Positions 1 through 6,487 of a stretch of 7,474 nucleotides of DNA are shown piece by piece. The stretch's first letter is position 1, and the number at the start of each line of letters is the position of its first letter. The DNA is taken from positions 1 to 7,474 of the forward strand of contig JAFDYM010000056.1 of NCBI GenBank assembly GCA_018267435.1, given 5' to 3'. This DNA comes from Bacteroidota bacterium (GTDB lineage Bacteria > Bacteroidota > Bacteroidia > Chitinophagales > LD1). The translations under genes and the position numbers were made by a program. The notes beneath the pieces were generated by a model. The model ran no database searches. It was not told the origin of the DNA and worked only from the letters and a program-made list of their open reading frames with translations.

Positions 1-1814
1 GCACAGCTCGCATCGGTATGTGAAGTAGTATGGATAACAGCTGTAGGTTGACCTACTGTAATAGGAGTACCGTAAGGCTGTGAACAGCCAAAGTTATCTT
101 GAACTACTACATTGTAAGTACCCGCTGCCAAACCTGTAAATACACTACCAGTTTGGAATGTATTACCGTTATCTATTGAATAGATAAGCGGCGACTGCCC
201 CCCTGTAGCATTAATGCTAATAGACCCCGTATTGCCACCAAAACAACCTGCAGCAGTAGGTGTTACACTATTTATATTAATAGTAGGTACAGAATTTACA
301 AGTGCACCACCAGTAAAACTAGCGGTACGAACACAACCATAAAAATCGGTTATTGAAGTAAACGAGTAAGTAGTAGATGCAGATGGCGGAGTAACAGTTA
401 ATGTGCTGCCAGTATTTACACCTGTAGCAGTATAGGTAGTAACCCCATCTGTGTAAGATATATTAAAAGGTCCAGTACCAGTATTGAAGTTCAATGTAAG
501 TGTAGTAGAAGTACCAGGGCAAATAGTTTGTGTACTAGGGTTCAATGAACCATTTGGAGCTGGCCTACCTACGAAAGTTATAGAGTTTGATACTGCAGTA
601 TTACCGCATTTATCGCTAGCACGACGGCGCAATACATAGGTAGCATTAGGTGGAACATTATAAGGTGTGTTCCAATCAGGTGTGTTTACACCACCTACAC
701 TATTAAATGTTGCACCACCATCGGTAGAAAACTCCCAAGTATATATGATACCACCACCATTTGAATAACCAGATAAACCGCCATTAGCAGAAGCTACATT
801 GCTTATGTATCCCAATGGCGAGTTTTCGCACACGTTTGTGTTATTCAGGTTACCAATGGTACCAGGGTTAATAGGAGGATAGCTAGTAATAGGCACAAAA
901 CGAATATCCACTTGATCTGGATTACACAAAGCTGCCAAGCGAATTTCGGCAAGGTCGTTAGCACCTAGTACATAACCGTTAGGGTCGCCAATGGTTACGT
1001 TAGATGATACAGAGTTTGAACTATAAAGCTGAGTACCGTTAAGCGAAAATGAAGTTTTATCATCACCACTTATCAAATCTATTCTATACAAACCACAAGG
1101 GAAACCATTACGACGCGCACGCAATACAAAGTTATCAGGTGGCACCTCAGAACAACCTACCCAACCTGGAGCACTTGAAGGGCTTGTAAGGTTATTCCAG
1201 CTAGCAGCAGTAATGAAATCTACAGAACTAGTTTGATAATAACCATAACGTGCATTAGTATTAGGAATATTCATATCGGTAGTTACAAATGCTTCAACGT
1301 TCCATGCATTTGTACCTACACCTGGATCTGCCGCCGCAGGGCAAGTTTTGTACTGAAGCACTGCTGAGTTTTGACCAGCTACCCACTGCCTACAGGTACC
1401 GTTCCATGAATTAGTATTTACACGAACAGTACCGTTATAGTTACTAAACCAATCAGTAGATGTTGGCCTTGCGGTACCACACAACTCGCCTCCAGTCCAA
1501 GAATCTCTTACTGGAGAAAAAGAGTTGTTATAAGGTATAGCCGTTGAACCCTGAGAAAGGGTCATATCCCAACTAGTACTAGCAGAAGGGGTATTGGTAT
1601 ACCTAAAAGAGTAAATAGTAGCATTCGTTATGTTGAAATCAACATAAGTACCACTACCTACGCTTGGCGCATTTTGCCAAGTGCTGGTAGGTGTAAGTGC
1701 GCTACCCGATGGGAATGAGTTGGTACCACATTGCGCAGATGCCAAACTTGGCAACAGCACAAATGCCAACAGTAGGAGCGAAAAATTTGCAGCCCAGAAT
1801 AGAGGTTTCCTCAT
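1..1814 (-). CDS. Large secreted protein with Ig-like domains and SprB-type repeats, N-terminal part (3' end outside window)
   Basis: The frame is open from the ATG at 1812-1814 to the window edge, giving 604 residues and no stop. Residues 1-27 form a Sec signal peptide: charged MRK start, leucine-rich core, likely cleavage after LASA before Q28. Residues 28-310 are a non-repetitive N-terminal region with a YVDFNITNATIYSF segment (57-70), several cysteines and a WNVEAF...YGYY segment (171-193) of a kind I recall from other Bacteroidota secreted proteins. Residues about 326-417 and 420-505 look like Ig-like domains (each with an early Cys and a later DKCGN or FYGC motif). Residues about 511-590 are one SprB-like repeat (C524 FGGNTG, YSIDNG, FTGLAAGTY, C577), and a second begins at DASC at the very edge. 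By analogy with the neighbour, more repeats and a T9SS C-terminal domain should follow, but they are not visible. Inferred role: T9SS-exported surface or extracellular adhesin-type protein. The terminator upstream suggests its own transcription unit. Confidence 0.85.
   Translation of the reverse strand, partial: MRKPLFWAANFSLLLLAFVLLPSLASAQCGTNSFPSGSALTPTSTWQNAPSVGSGTYVDFNITNATIYSFRYTNTPSASTSWDMTLSQGSTAIPYNNSFSPVRDSWTGGELCGTARPTSTDWFSNYNGTVRVNTNSWNGTCRQWVAGQNSAVLQYKTCPAAADPGVGTNAWNVEAFVTTDMNIPNTNARYGYYQTSSVDFITAASWNNLTSPSSAPGWVGCSEVPPDNFVLRARRNGFPCGLYRIDLISGDDKTSFSLNGTQLYSSNSVSSNVTIGDPNGYVLGANDLAEIRLAALCNPDQVDIRFVPITSYPPINPGTIGNLNNTNVCENSPLGYISNVASANGGLSGYSNGGGIIYTWEFSTDGGATFNSVGGVNTPDWNTPYNVPPNATYVLRRRASDKCGNTAVSNSITFVGRPAPNGSLNPSTQTICPGTSTTLTLNFNTGTGPFNISYTDGVTTYTATGVNTGSTLTVTPPSASTTYSFTSITDFYGCVRTASFTGGALVNSVPTININSVTPTAAGCFGGNTGSISINATGGQSPLIYSIDNGNTFQTGSVFTGLAAGTYNVVVQDNFGCSQPYGTPITVGQPTAVIHTTSHTDASC
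45..284 (-). repeat. SprB-like repeat unit in the 5'-truncated-view adhesin-type gene
   Basis: Residues about 511-590 of the protein encoded at 1-1814 match the unit seen seven times in the neighbouring 1032-residue protein: an early Cys followed by FGGNTGSISINATGG, then a YSIDNG turn, a GLAAGTYNV strand and a closing DNFGC. Cys-to-Cys spacing is 53 residues (C524 to C577), the same as the longest units next door. The next unit starts at about residue 591 and is cut by the window edge at DASC. Confidence 0.75.
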
Positions 1815-1888
1815 ACTTAAGGTTTAGGTTTTGTGTTTAATTAGGAACGTCAGGGTTTATCATCGAAACATCAAAAAAAGGTAAGACA

Positions 1889-1906
1889 TTCCGAAACTTG
1901 TCGGAA
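1889..1906. repeat. Short inverted repeat TTCCGA-N6-TCGGAA
   Basis: Perfect 6-base arms (1889-1894 and 1901-1906) flank the 6-base spacer AACTTG. It lies between the terminator and the ATG at 1814 and overlaps the candidate -7 element at 1904-1911. It could be an operator or a small hairpin in the leader, or chance. Function not established. Confidence 0.35.
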
Positions 1907-1932
1907 AAATAAGCCGTATAAACTAATTTCAA
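1904..1932 (-). promoter_or_regulatory. Candidate weak promoter of the partial adhesin-type gene
   Basis: On the minus strand TTG (1930-1932) lies 18 bases upstream of TATTTTTC (1904-1911), which matches the Bacteroidota -7 consensus TAnnTTTG at five of six defined positions. The TTG sits at the end of the T-run of the preceding terminator. It would give a leader of roughly 85-90 bases. An alternative -7 candidate, TACCTTTT (1876-1883), has no TTG at good spacing. Both are weak, low-complexity matches. Confidence 0.28.
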
Positions 1933-1969
1933 AAAAAAATCGCCTGTTTTTTATCCAACAGGCGATTTT
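1931..1969 (-). terminator. Strong rho-independent terminator
   Basis: Read on the minus strand, a perfect 13-base-pair stem (AAAATCGCCTGTT at 1957-1969, pairing with 1936-1948) with an 8-base loop is followed by a run of nine T (1931-1939, overlapping the stem foot). It starts 36 bases after the stop codon of the 1032-residue gene (2006-2008), so it should end that transcript and separate it from the partial gene at 1-1814. On the plus strand the T-run after the stem is only four bases, so it looks directional. Confidence 0.93.
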
Positions 1970-2005
1970 AATAATGTTATTAGTTAATTATTCAGTGTCA
2001 TGCAA

Positions 2006-5000
2006 CTATTGCATCATAGTTACAGTCCCCTTCACTACTTCTGTAGAGTTATCGAAGAAAGTAACCTTTAATTGATACACGTAAGTATCAAATGGTAATT
2101 TCTTACCATCTTTAGTACCATCCCAACCATCGCTGTTCACACCGTTTAGCTGTTCCGCATTGCGGTACACTTCATCGCCCCAACGGTTAAACACCGATAC
2201 ATCTATCTTATTTGCTCCTAGAATATCGAATGTAAACTTATCGTTCAACTTATCGCCATTAGGCGTAAAAGCCGTAGGCACAAAATACTGTATGGTGCCT
2301 TTTACTATTACCAGTACTGAATCAGTAGCAGTACAGCCTATGCCATCGGTAGCTGTTAATACGTATACAAAGCTACTGTCAGGGTTAGCTGTTGTACTTT
2401 GGCAGGCAGTACAAGTAAGGCTTACGTTAGGGCTCCATACAAAACTTGTAATACCATTAGGCGAAGAAGCCGAACCGTTCAGTACTACAGGCTGGCCTTT
2501 CACGCTTACCACATCGGGCCCCGCACTTACAGGAAAAGCATTTGGCTGAAGTATGGTAAACTCAGTAGTACCCACACAATTATTAATATCTTCTGCTACC
2601 ACAGTGTATTCGCCCGCAGGCAAGTTGTTGAACAATGGGTTAGTTTGAAAAATACCATTTACGGTAAACTCGTACCCAGGTGTTCCGCCTACAGCCGTAA
2701 GCGTAACAGTACCATTGTTACCTGCAAAACATGTAACATTGGTAGGTATGGTGCTTACACTTACAGGGCTAGGCTCGTTAAGTGTAATGGTATTAGTAAT
2801 AGTACAACCTTTAGCATCGGTAGCTGTAACCGTATATGGCACGTTACCTTGAAGCTTTATAGCCATCAGTGTAGTTTGTCCACTAGTCCATGCATAAGTA
2901 TATGGTGGAGTACCGCCAGATACATCTACAACAGCATAACCTGTAGCATCGCCAAAACATGCAGGGTCATTGCCACCTATTGAAGCGAACAATTGTGCAG
3001 GGCTATTAACTGTCGCTGATAACGATGTTGAACAACCCGAACCGTCGGTAACGGTTACTACATAGCTACCACTTGGTACATTGCTAATGGTAGCCCCTGT
3101 AGCGGCAGTATTCCATACGTAGTTATAAGTACCATCGCCACCAGTAGCAGCTACGGTTATGCTACCTGTACTATCGGTAAAGCAATTAGTATTAGTTACC
3201 GAAACAACAGATAGCGCTAGAGTAGGTTTTTCGATAATAGTTACCGTTGCGCTTGCTTGGCAACCGTTGGCATCTTGTACCATTACAGTATAGTTTCCTC
3301 CATTAAGGCCGCCAAACGTAGGGCTAGCTTGGAAAGAGTTGCCCCCATCGATAGAATATTGTAAAGGAGCGACACCACCAGTTTGGGCTACAGTAACTGT
3401 ACCATCTGCACCACCTGCACAGCTAACATCGGTTTGGCTTTGTATGCTAGCAGTAAGTGTATACTGCGTAGCCACAGTTGCATTTGTATTTCCTAAACAT
3501 CCGTTTACATCGCTTACCAATATAGTATATGAACCAGCAGGTAACGCTGTAAAAGTTGAGTTAGGGAAGAACGGGCCATTATTTAAAGAGTAGTTATATG
3601 GTGATGTACCACCAGCAGCACTAACGGTTATACTGCCGTTACCATTGCCTGCACAGCTTGCATCTACAACTGTAGCGCTAGCAGTTACTGCTGCAGGTTG
3701 AGATAATACAACAGGATTACCAAGGAATTGATAAGTACAGTTATTGGCATCTTGTACTGCTACGTTATAGCTACCGGCAGGCAGGTTAGCAAATATTGAA
3801 CTTGGCTGCCAAGTAGTACCACCATCTACAGAAAACTGTAGGTTACCGCTGCCGCCGCCAGCAAATATATCTATACGGCCACTGCTAGCACCGTTACAAG
3901 CTGCATCTACTTTGTTTACAAATATGTTTACTGGTTGTGGTTGGGTAAGTACTACCGAGTTGCCCGAATAAATTGCTGAACAGCCGTTAGCATCGCGCAC
4001 TACTATGTTATAGAAGCCGCCTGCCAAGCCAGTAAATACATTGCTGGTTTGGTAGTTTGCACCACCGTCCTTAGAATACTCTAATGGAGCTGTACCGCCT
4101 GTAGCTGTAACAGTAATAGTACCGTTAGTACCGCCAGAACATAAAGGGTTGGTACTTGCCACCGAAGTAATAGTAGGTGTACCCACGTTAATAGTTATTA
4201 ACCTGTAGCTCAAACTTTCGCAGCTACCATTAAAAGTATGCACACGGAATGTAGTAGTAGCTCCTACAAATGGAGTTATTTGCGCACCTATGCCTACTAC
4301 AAGGTTGGTACCGTTATCATACCATCGGTAGTCGCCACCAAACACTGCTCCGTTAGTTTGCAAAGTTACAAGGCCTGCATTGCATAATGTACTAGCAGTA
4401 GAAACTATTGGAGCTGGAATAGGTGGTGTATAACGTGCCAATACTTGCGCACCTATATCGTCGCTACCGAATGAGCTGGTAAATATATCGCCTACCCAAG
4501 CATTACCCACTGTAGGAGGAGAAACTATGGTAAGACAAGGTGCTATTGAACGGTAATTGATGGTATTGCTAAGTGTTGAAGGACCAACGTGCTGATCTTC
4601 GGCAGAACAACCGCAAAGTATATTAGTGCTGCAACCACAACCACCATCATACACTTGGTCACTACACTGGTCGCATTGCCATTGTAAGAAACCTGTGCTA
4701 CGGTAGCAGTCAAAACAATCATCTTCCCAAGCTTCGCCTTGTATCATTAAATACTGAGGCACATTAACCGGCGTACTACCTGGCGTACCATAGGTATAGT
4801 TCAACAAGTTTACATCCTGAGTGTTTACCCAACCAGTGCTGCTGGTGTTAGTGCCTATAGTGGTACCACCCAAAAAACCAGAGCCATCAAGGTTCGCATT
4901 ATCGGCACCCCACCATTTCCACCTAAATTCATTTGCGTTCAACTCGCCTGTTAAAGGATCGTCAACGCTTTCTACCCAGCTAGCACCTACCGCTAGGCGG

Positions 5001-5104
5001 ATGTTCATAGCACCATCGTTTAAGGTTTGGGCGCCTGTTTGCCATGCTATGCCTAAGCAAAGCAACACAGTTATTAATTTATATAAAGTATTATTCGTTG
5101 TCAT
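2006..5104 (-). CDS. T9SS type B sorting-domain protein with seven SprB-like repeats (adhesin-type)
   Basis: Complete 1032-residue secreted protein. Residues 1-26 are a signal peptide (hydrophobic ITVLLCLGIAW, cleavage near TGAQ). Residues 27-228 are a unique N-terminal region with a dense cysteine cluster (130-166). Residues about 230-308 look Ig-like (C241, C295). Residues about 312-855 contain seven SprB-like repeats, each with an early Cys-x-G/D-x-x-G motif and a late D-x-N/S-x-C motif 50-53 residues apart. Residues about 857-935 are PKD-like (AGPDVVSVKG, FVWSP, YVLTATD). Residues about 937-1032 are a T9SS type B C-terminal domain (gliding motility-associated C-terminal family): FVPTAFTPNGDKLNDKF, VFNRWGDEVY, GWDGTKDGK, DTYVYQL. 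Known of the family: such domains direct export through T9SS, and SprB-like proteins often act as surface adhesins or in gliding. Adhesion here is inference. The start follows a 52-bp gap after the upstream gene, with no promoter match in the gap, which suggests co-transcription; a strong terminator follows. Confidence 0.95.
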   Translation of the reverse strand: MTTNNTLYKLITVLLCLGIAWQTGAQTLNDGAMNIRLAVGASWVESVDDPLTGELNANEFRWKWWGADNANLDGSGFLGGTTIGTNTSSTGWVNTQDVNLLNYTYGTPGSTPVNVPQYLMIQGEAWEDDCFDCYRSTGFLQWQCDQCSDQVYDGGCGCSTNILCGCSAEDQHVGPSTLSNTINYRSIAPCLTIVSPPTVGNAWVGDIFTSSFGSDDIGAQVLARYTPPIPAPIVSTASTLCNAGLVTLQTNGAVFGGDYRWYDNGTNLVVGIGAQITPFVGATTTFRVHTFNGSCESLSYRLITINVGTPTITSVASTNPLCSGGTNGTITVTATGGTAPLEYSKDGGANYQTSNVFTGLAGGFYNIVVRDANGCSAIYSGNSVVLTQPQPVNIFVNKVDAACNGASSGRIDIFAGGGSGNLQFSVDGGTTWQPSSIFANLPAGSYNVAVQDANNCTYQFLGNPVVLSQPAAVTASATVVDASCAGNGNGSITVSAAGGTSPYNYSLNNGPFFPNSTFTALPAGSYTILVSDVNGCLGNTNATVATQYTLTASIQSQTDVSCAGGADGTVTVAQTGGVAPLQYSIDGGNSFQASPTFGGLNGGNYTVMVQDANGCQASATVTIIEKPTLALSVVSVTNTNCFTDSTGSITVAATGGDGTYNYVWNTAATGATISNVPSGSYVVTVTDGSGCSTSLSATVNSPAQLFASIGGNDPACFGDATGYAVVDVSGGTPPYTYAWTSGQTTLMAIKLQGNVPYTVTATDAKGCTITNTITLNEPSPVSVSTIPTNVTCFAGNNGTVTLTAVGGTPGYEFTVNGIFQTNPLFNNLPAGEYTVVAEDINNCVGTTEFTILQPNAFPVSAGPDVVSVKGQPVVLNGSASSPNGITSFVWSPNVSLTCTACQSTTANPDSSFVYVLTATDGIGCTATDSVLVIVKGTIQYFVPTAFTPNGDKLNDKFTFDILGANKIDVSVFNRWGDEVYRNAEQLNGVNSDGWDGTKDGKKLPFDTYVYQLKVTFFDNSTEVVKGTVTMMQ
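2009..2296 (-). other. T9SS type B C-terminal sorting domain (within the 1032-residue protein)
   Basis: Residues 937-1032 carry the hallmark order of the family: VPTAFTPNGD (942-951) with LNDKF, the VFNRWGDEVY strand pair (971-980), GWDG (993-996), then PFDTYVYQL (1004-1012) and a closing strand ending at residue 1032. It sits flush with the C-terminus, as required for a sorting signal. The domain has no cysteine. It implies that a T9SS exists in the genome, although none of its components is in this window. Confidence 0.95.
2540..4171 (-). repeat. Seven tandem SprB-like repeats (protein residues about 312-855)
   Basis: Units of 75-81 residues, located by their cysteine pairs: C322/C375, C403/C456, C484/C536, C562/C615, C641/C691, C716/C767, C792/C843. 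Core pattern: C-x-G-x-x-(N/D)G-x-(I/V)-x-(V/I), a GG(T/V)xPxxY segment, a (L/V)(P/A)(A/G)GxYxVxVxD segment and a closing NGC or similar. Units 1-4 and 7 carry a Y-S-x-D/N-G-G or F-T-V-N-G turn followed by F. Units 5 and 6 instead carry YVWN or YAWTSG, so two subtypes exist. The repeats are diverged at DNA level, not recent identical copies. Confidence 0.88.
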
Positions 5105-5156
5105 TGTTTTCTCTTTACTATTCTATTCAATACTGTTCAGGGGTTTATTATATAGG

Positions 5157-5990
5157 TTAATGCTGGTTGCTTTCATCAGGATAAGTACCCGCCTTAATCT
5201 CATTCAGTATTTTAATTATGCGCTCTCGATAAGCTTGAGCATCAAAATCGGCAGGGAATTTATAATCCTTACCATACAGCTTTTCAAACTCGCTAGGCTG
5301 GAAAACAAAATACCAGTTGCGCAGTTGCAGTTGATACTTAAACTCATCCTTAGCATCGTTACCCGTACTTGCCTTTACTGGCTTCTCCAAGTTTATATCG
5401 CTGCCAATAAACATAGGCATATAGTTAAGCGCATAGTAGCCGGTATAGCTAGGATTAAGCGCCGTAAGTTCAGGCGTATTCAAAAAGTTTTGATACTCCT
5501 CTGGATACAGCCTTTGCCATGTTGCCACGTTGCCATCATAGTTTATGGCTTCTTGTTCAAGGTTGGTGCTGTTCAAATTAGGAAGAGGAAAGTGAGGGAA
5601 GGCCTCGCTTCTTTTAGCATCGCTAATATTAGCAGCTTTGTACCATTGGTAAAAAGAGCTAGAAAATACAGGTGCCTTAGCGGCCTCGGCAATACCTACA
5701 GTTGCCCAAGCTATGTTCAGCTTCTTTACATCTGAAAGTTGGTTAAAGTCAGCCCATTCCTTAGGGTACTCTTTTACCCATGCATTTACCTCGTCTATAG
5801 TATAACCATCTTTGGCTATTACCTTGCTTAGGTGCGGAAAGTCTTTCTTTAAATTAGTGGTAGAAATGTTTGCATAGGTTATAACCTCGGCAAACGGGTT
5901 TACGTTTTGCTGTGCGCTAAGCGTACCTATGGCTAGCATGGTGCTGGCCAACAAGGTACTAAGGCGCTTTCTTGTCAGGGAGTGGGCCAT
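5157..5990 (-). CDS. Secreted protein of unknown family with internal duplication
   Basis: I do not recognise the family. The ATG at 5988-5990 gives 277 residues. Residues 1-27 are a signal peptide (RKR, then STLLASTMLAIGTLSA, cleavage before QQN). The mature part is largely helical by eye, rich in aromatic and charged residues, and has no cysteine, so it is not a lipoprotein and forms no disulfides. Two segments share W-x3-Y-P-x-E-(W/Y)-x-x-F: W71-F82 and W158-F169, and each is preceded by an FPH(L/F) motif (51-54 and 131-134), which suggests a duplicated unit of roughly 80-87 residues. The reading frame stays open upstream to an ATG at 6114-6116, but that extension covers the promoter at 6019-6048 and would bury the signal peptide, so the shorter start is chosen. 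It lies 52 bp before the 1032-residue T9SS cargo gene, likely in one operon. Inferred location: periplasm or outside; it lacks any visible T9SS sorting domain. Role unknown. Confidence 0.88.
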   Translation of the reverse strand: MAHSLTRKRLSTLLASTMLAIGTLSAQQNVNPFAEVITYANISTTNLKKDFPHLSKVIAKDGYTIDEVNAWVKEYPKEWADFNQLSDVKKLNIAWATVGIAEAAKAPVFSSSFYQWYKAANISDAKRSEAFPHFPLPNLNSTNLEQEAINYDGNVATWQRLYPEEYQNFLNTPELTALNPSYTGYYALNYMPMFIGSDINLEKPVKASTGNDAKDEFKYQLQLRNWYFVFQPSEFEKLYGKDYKFPADFDAQAYRERIIKILNEIKAGTYPDESNQH

Positions 5991-6018
5991 ATATTTCTTG
6001 TTTATCAAGTAAGTTATC

Positions 6019-6048
6019 CAAATATATGCTAAAGGATACAAAAAACAA
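6019..6048 (-). promoter_or_regulatory. Bacteroidota-type promoter of the secreted-protein/adhesin operon
   Basis: On the minus strand TTG (6046-6048) is followed by exactly 19 bases and then TATATTTG (6019-6026), a full match to the Bacteroidota primary sigma factor pattern TTG-N19-TAnnTTTG. Transcription would start near 6012, leaving a leader of about 20 bases before the ATG at 5990. It supports that start over the longer open frame and should drive both the 277-residue gene and, by read-through, the 1032-residue gene. Confidence 0.8.
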
Positions 6049-6096
6049 CTTCTTGGTTGCGCCACTATATTTTTTAACCTAAAAGCAATACTTGTC

Positions 6097-6139
6097 TTGC
6101 TCAAAACTGTGAGCAAAACACCTTCTCAAAACCTTGAGA
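6097..6139. promoter_or_regulatory. Pair of operator-like palindromes upstream of the operon promoter
   Basis: TTGCTCA-N6-TGAGCAA (6097-6116) and TCTCAA-N4-TTGAGA (6124-6139) are both perfect inverted repeats. Their cores, CTCAAAACTGTGAG (6100-6113) and CTCAAAACCTTGAG (6125-6138), are direct copies with two mismatches, 25 bases apart. They begin about 50 bases upstream of the -33 element at 6046-6048, a position suited to an activator or to a regulator shared with the divergent gyrB side. Regulator identity unknown; as RNA they could also form small hairpins. Confidence 0.5.
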
Positions 6140-6149
6140 TACATGCAAA

Positions 6150-6269
6150 AAAGGTGGCACAAAAAGGCTATATTTTAAACAAAAAACAATACATTATTAA
6201 TTGACAAACAATAAGCTATAAAAAATAAAGGGCGACAACCAGCTTAAAAAAGGTGACAATGCCACCTTT
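6150..6269. repeat. Alternative-pairing inverted repeats (AAAGGTG / CACCTTT)
   Basis: TGCCACCTTT (6260-6269) is a perfect reverse complement of AAAGGTGGCA (6150-6159), 100 bases away. Its last seven bases also pair with AAAGGTG (6249-6255) in a local hairpin with a 7-base loop. The two A-rich arms are direct repeats of AAAAAAGGTG (6147-6156 and 6246-6255). Read on the minus strand the local hairpin is followed by six T in all, a weak terminator shape. No transcript is known to cross it, so its function is open. Confidence 0.45.
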
Positions 6270-6487
6270 GCCAAGCAACAGCAAAGCCATGATTTTTCTC
6301 ATTGCTTAACTTATTGCGTTTCAACACCTCTTATTATTCAAAAAGATATTAACAAGTATTAGGGGGTTCTGAGGATAAAATAGCTGCGCCAATAAGGTGT
6401 TTTGAGGCATATTTTCAGTAAATTCGCGACTGCCCAAAAGGTTTTTGCCACCAAAGCGGAAAATCGGGCTTAAAACGAGCTAAAAAC

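Larger units (their letters stand above)
5991..6487. other. Divergent intergenic region between the secreted-protein operon and gyrB
   Basis: This 497-bp AT-rich stretch holds no convincing gene. From left to right it contains: the minus-strand promoter (6019-6048); two tandem palindromes sharing CTCAAAAC (6097-6139); repeats of AAAAAAGGTG (6147-6156 and 6246-6255), both able to pair with GCCACCTTT downstream (6261-6269); and a reverse-strand CTCAAAAC (6399-6406) about 80 bases before gyrB. I find no good TTG-N19-TAnnTTTG match for gyrB; the nearest is TAAATTCG (6419-6426) with a TTG only 14 bases upstream. No tRNA, and no cluster of DnaA boxes. Confidence 0.7.

Noticed and set aside
2160..2983. 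Overlapping plus-strand open frames inside the SprB-like gene
   Set aside because: They are opposite-strand shadows of the repeat-rich coding sequence, which is certain from its domains.
2540..4171. Periodic DNA repeats as a possible CRISPR array or minisatellite
   Set aside because: The period of about 225-245 bases matches 75-81-residue protein repeats in an unbroken reading frame, and the DNA copies are diverged.
4821..5735. Plus-strand open frame of 304 residues spanning two minus-strand genes
   Set aside because: It is antisense to two well-supported genes, spans the gap between them, and its translation has low-complexity composition and no recognisable domain.
5991..6116. N-terminal extension of the 277-residue protein to the upstream ATG at 6114-6116
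   Set aside because: The extra 42 residues cover a near-perfect promoter (6019-6048), place a clear signal peptide internally, and have no protein-like pattern of their own.
6201..6206. TTGACA as a classical -35 box for gyrB
   Set aside because: No -10 element at suitable spacing, and the main sigma factor of Bacteroidota uses a different consensus.
6011..6381. DnaA-box-like sequences (TTATCCAAA at 6014-6022; reverse TTATCCTCA at 6372-6380) suggesting a replication origin near gyrB
   Set aside because: Only two imperfect matches, one overlapping the edge of a promoter, with no cluster, no dnaA gene and no clear unwinding element beside them.
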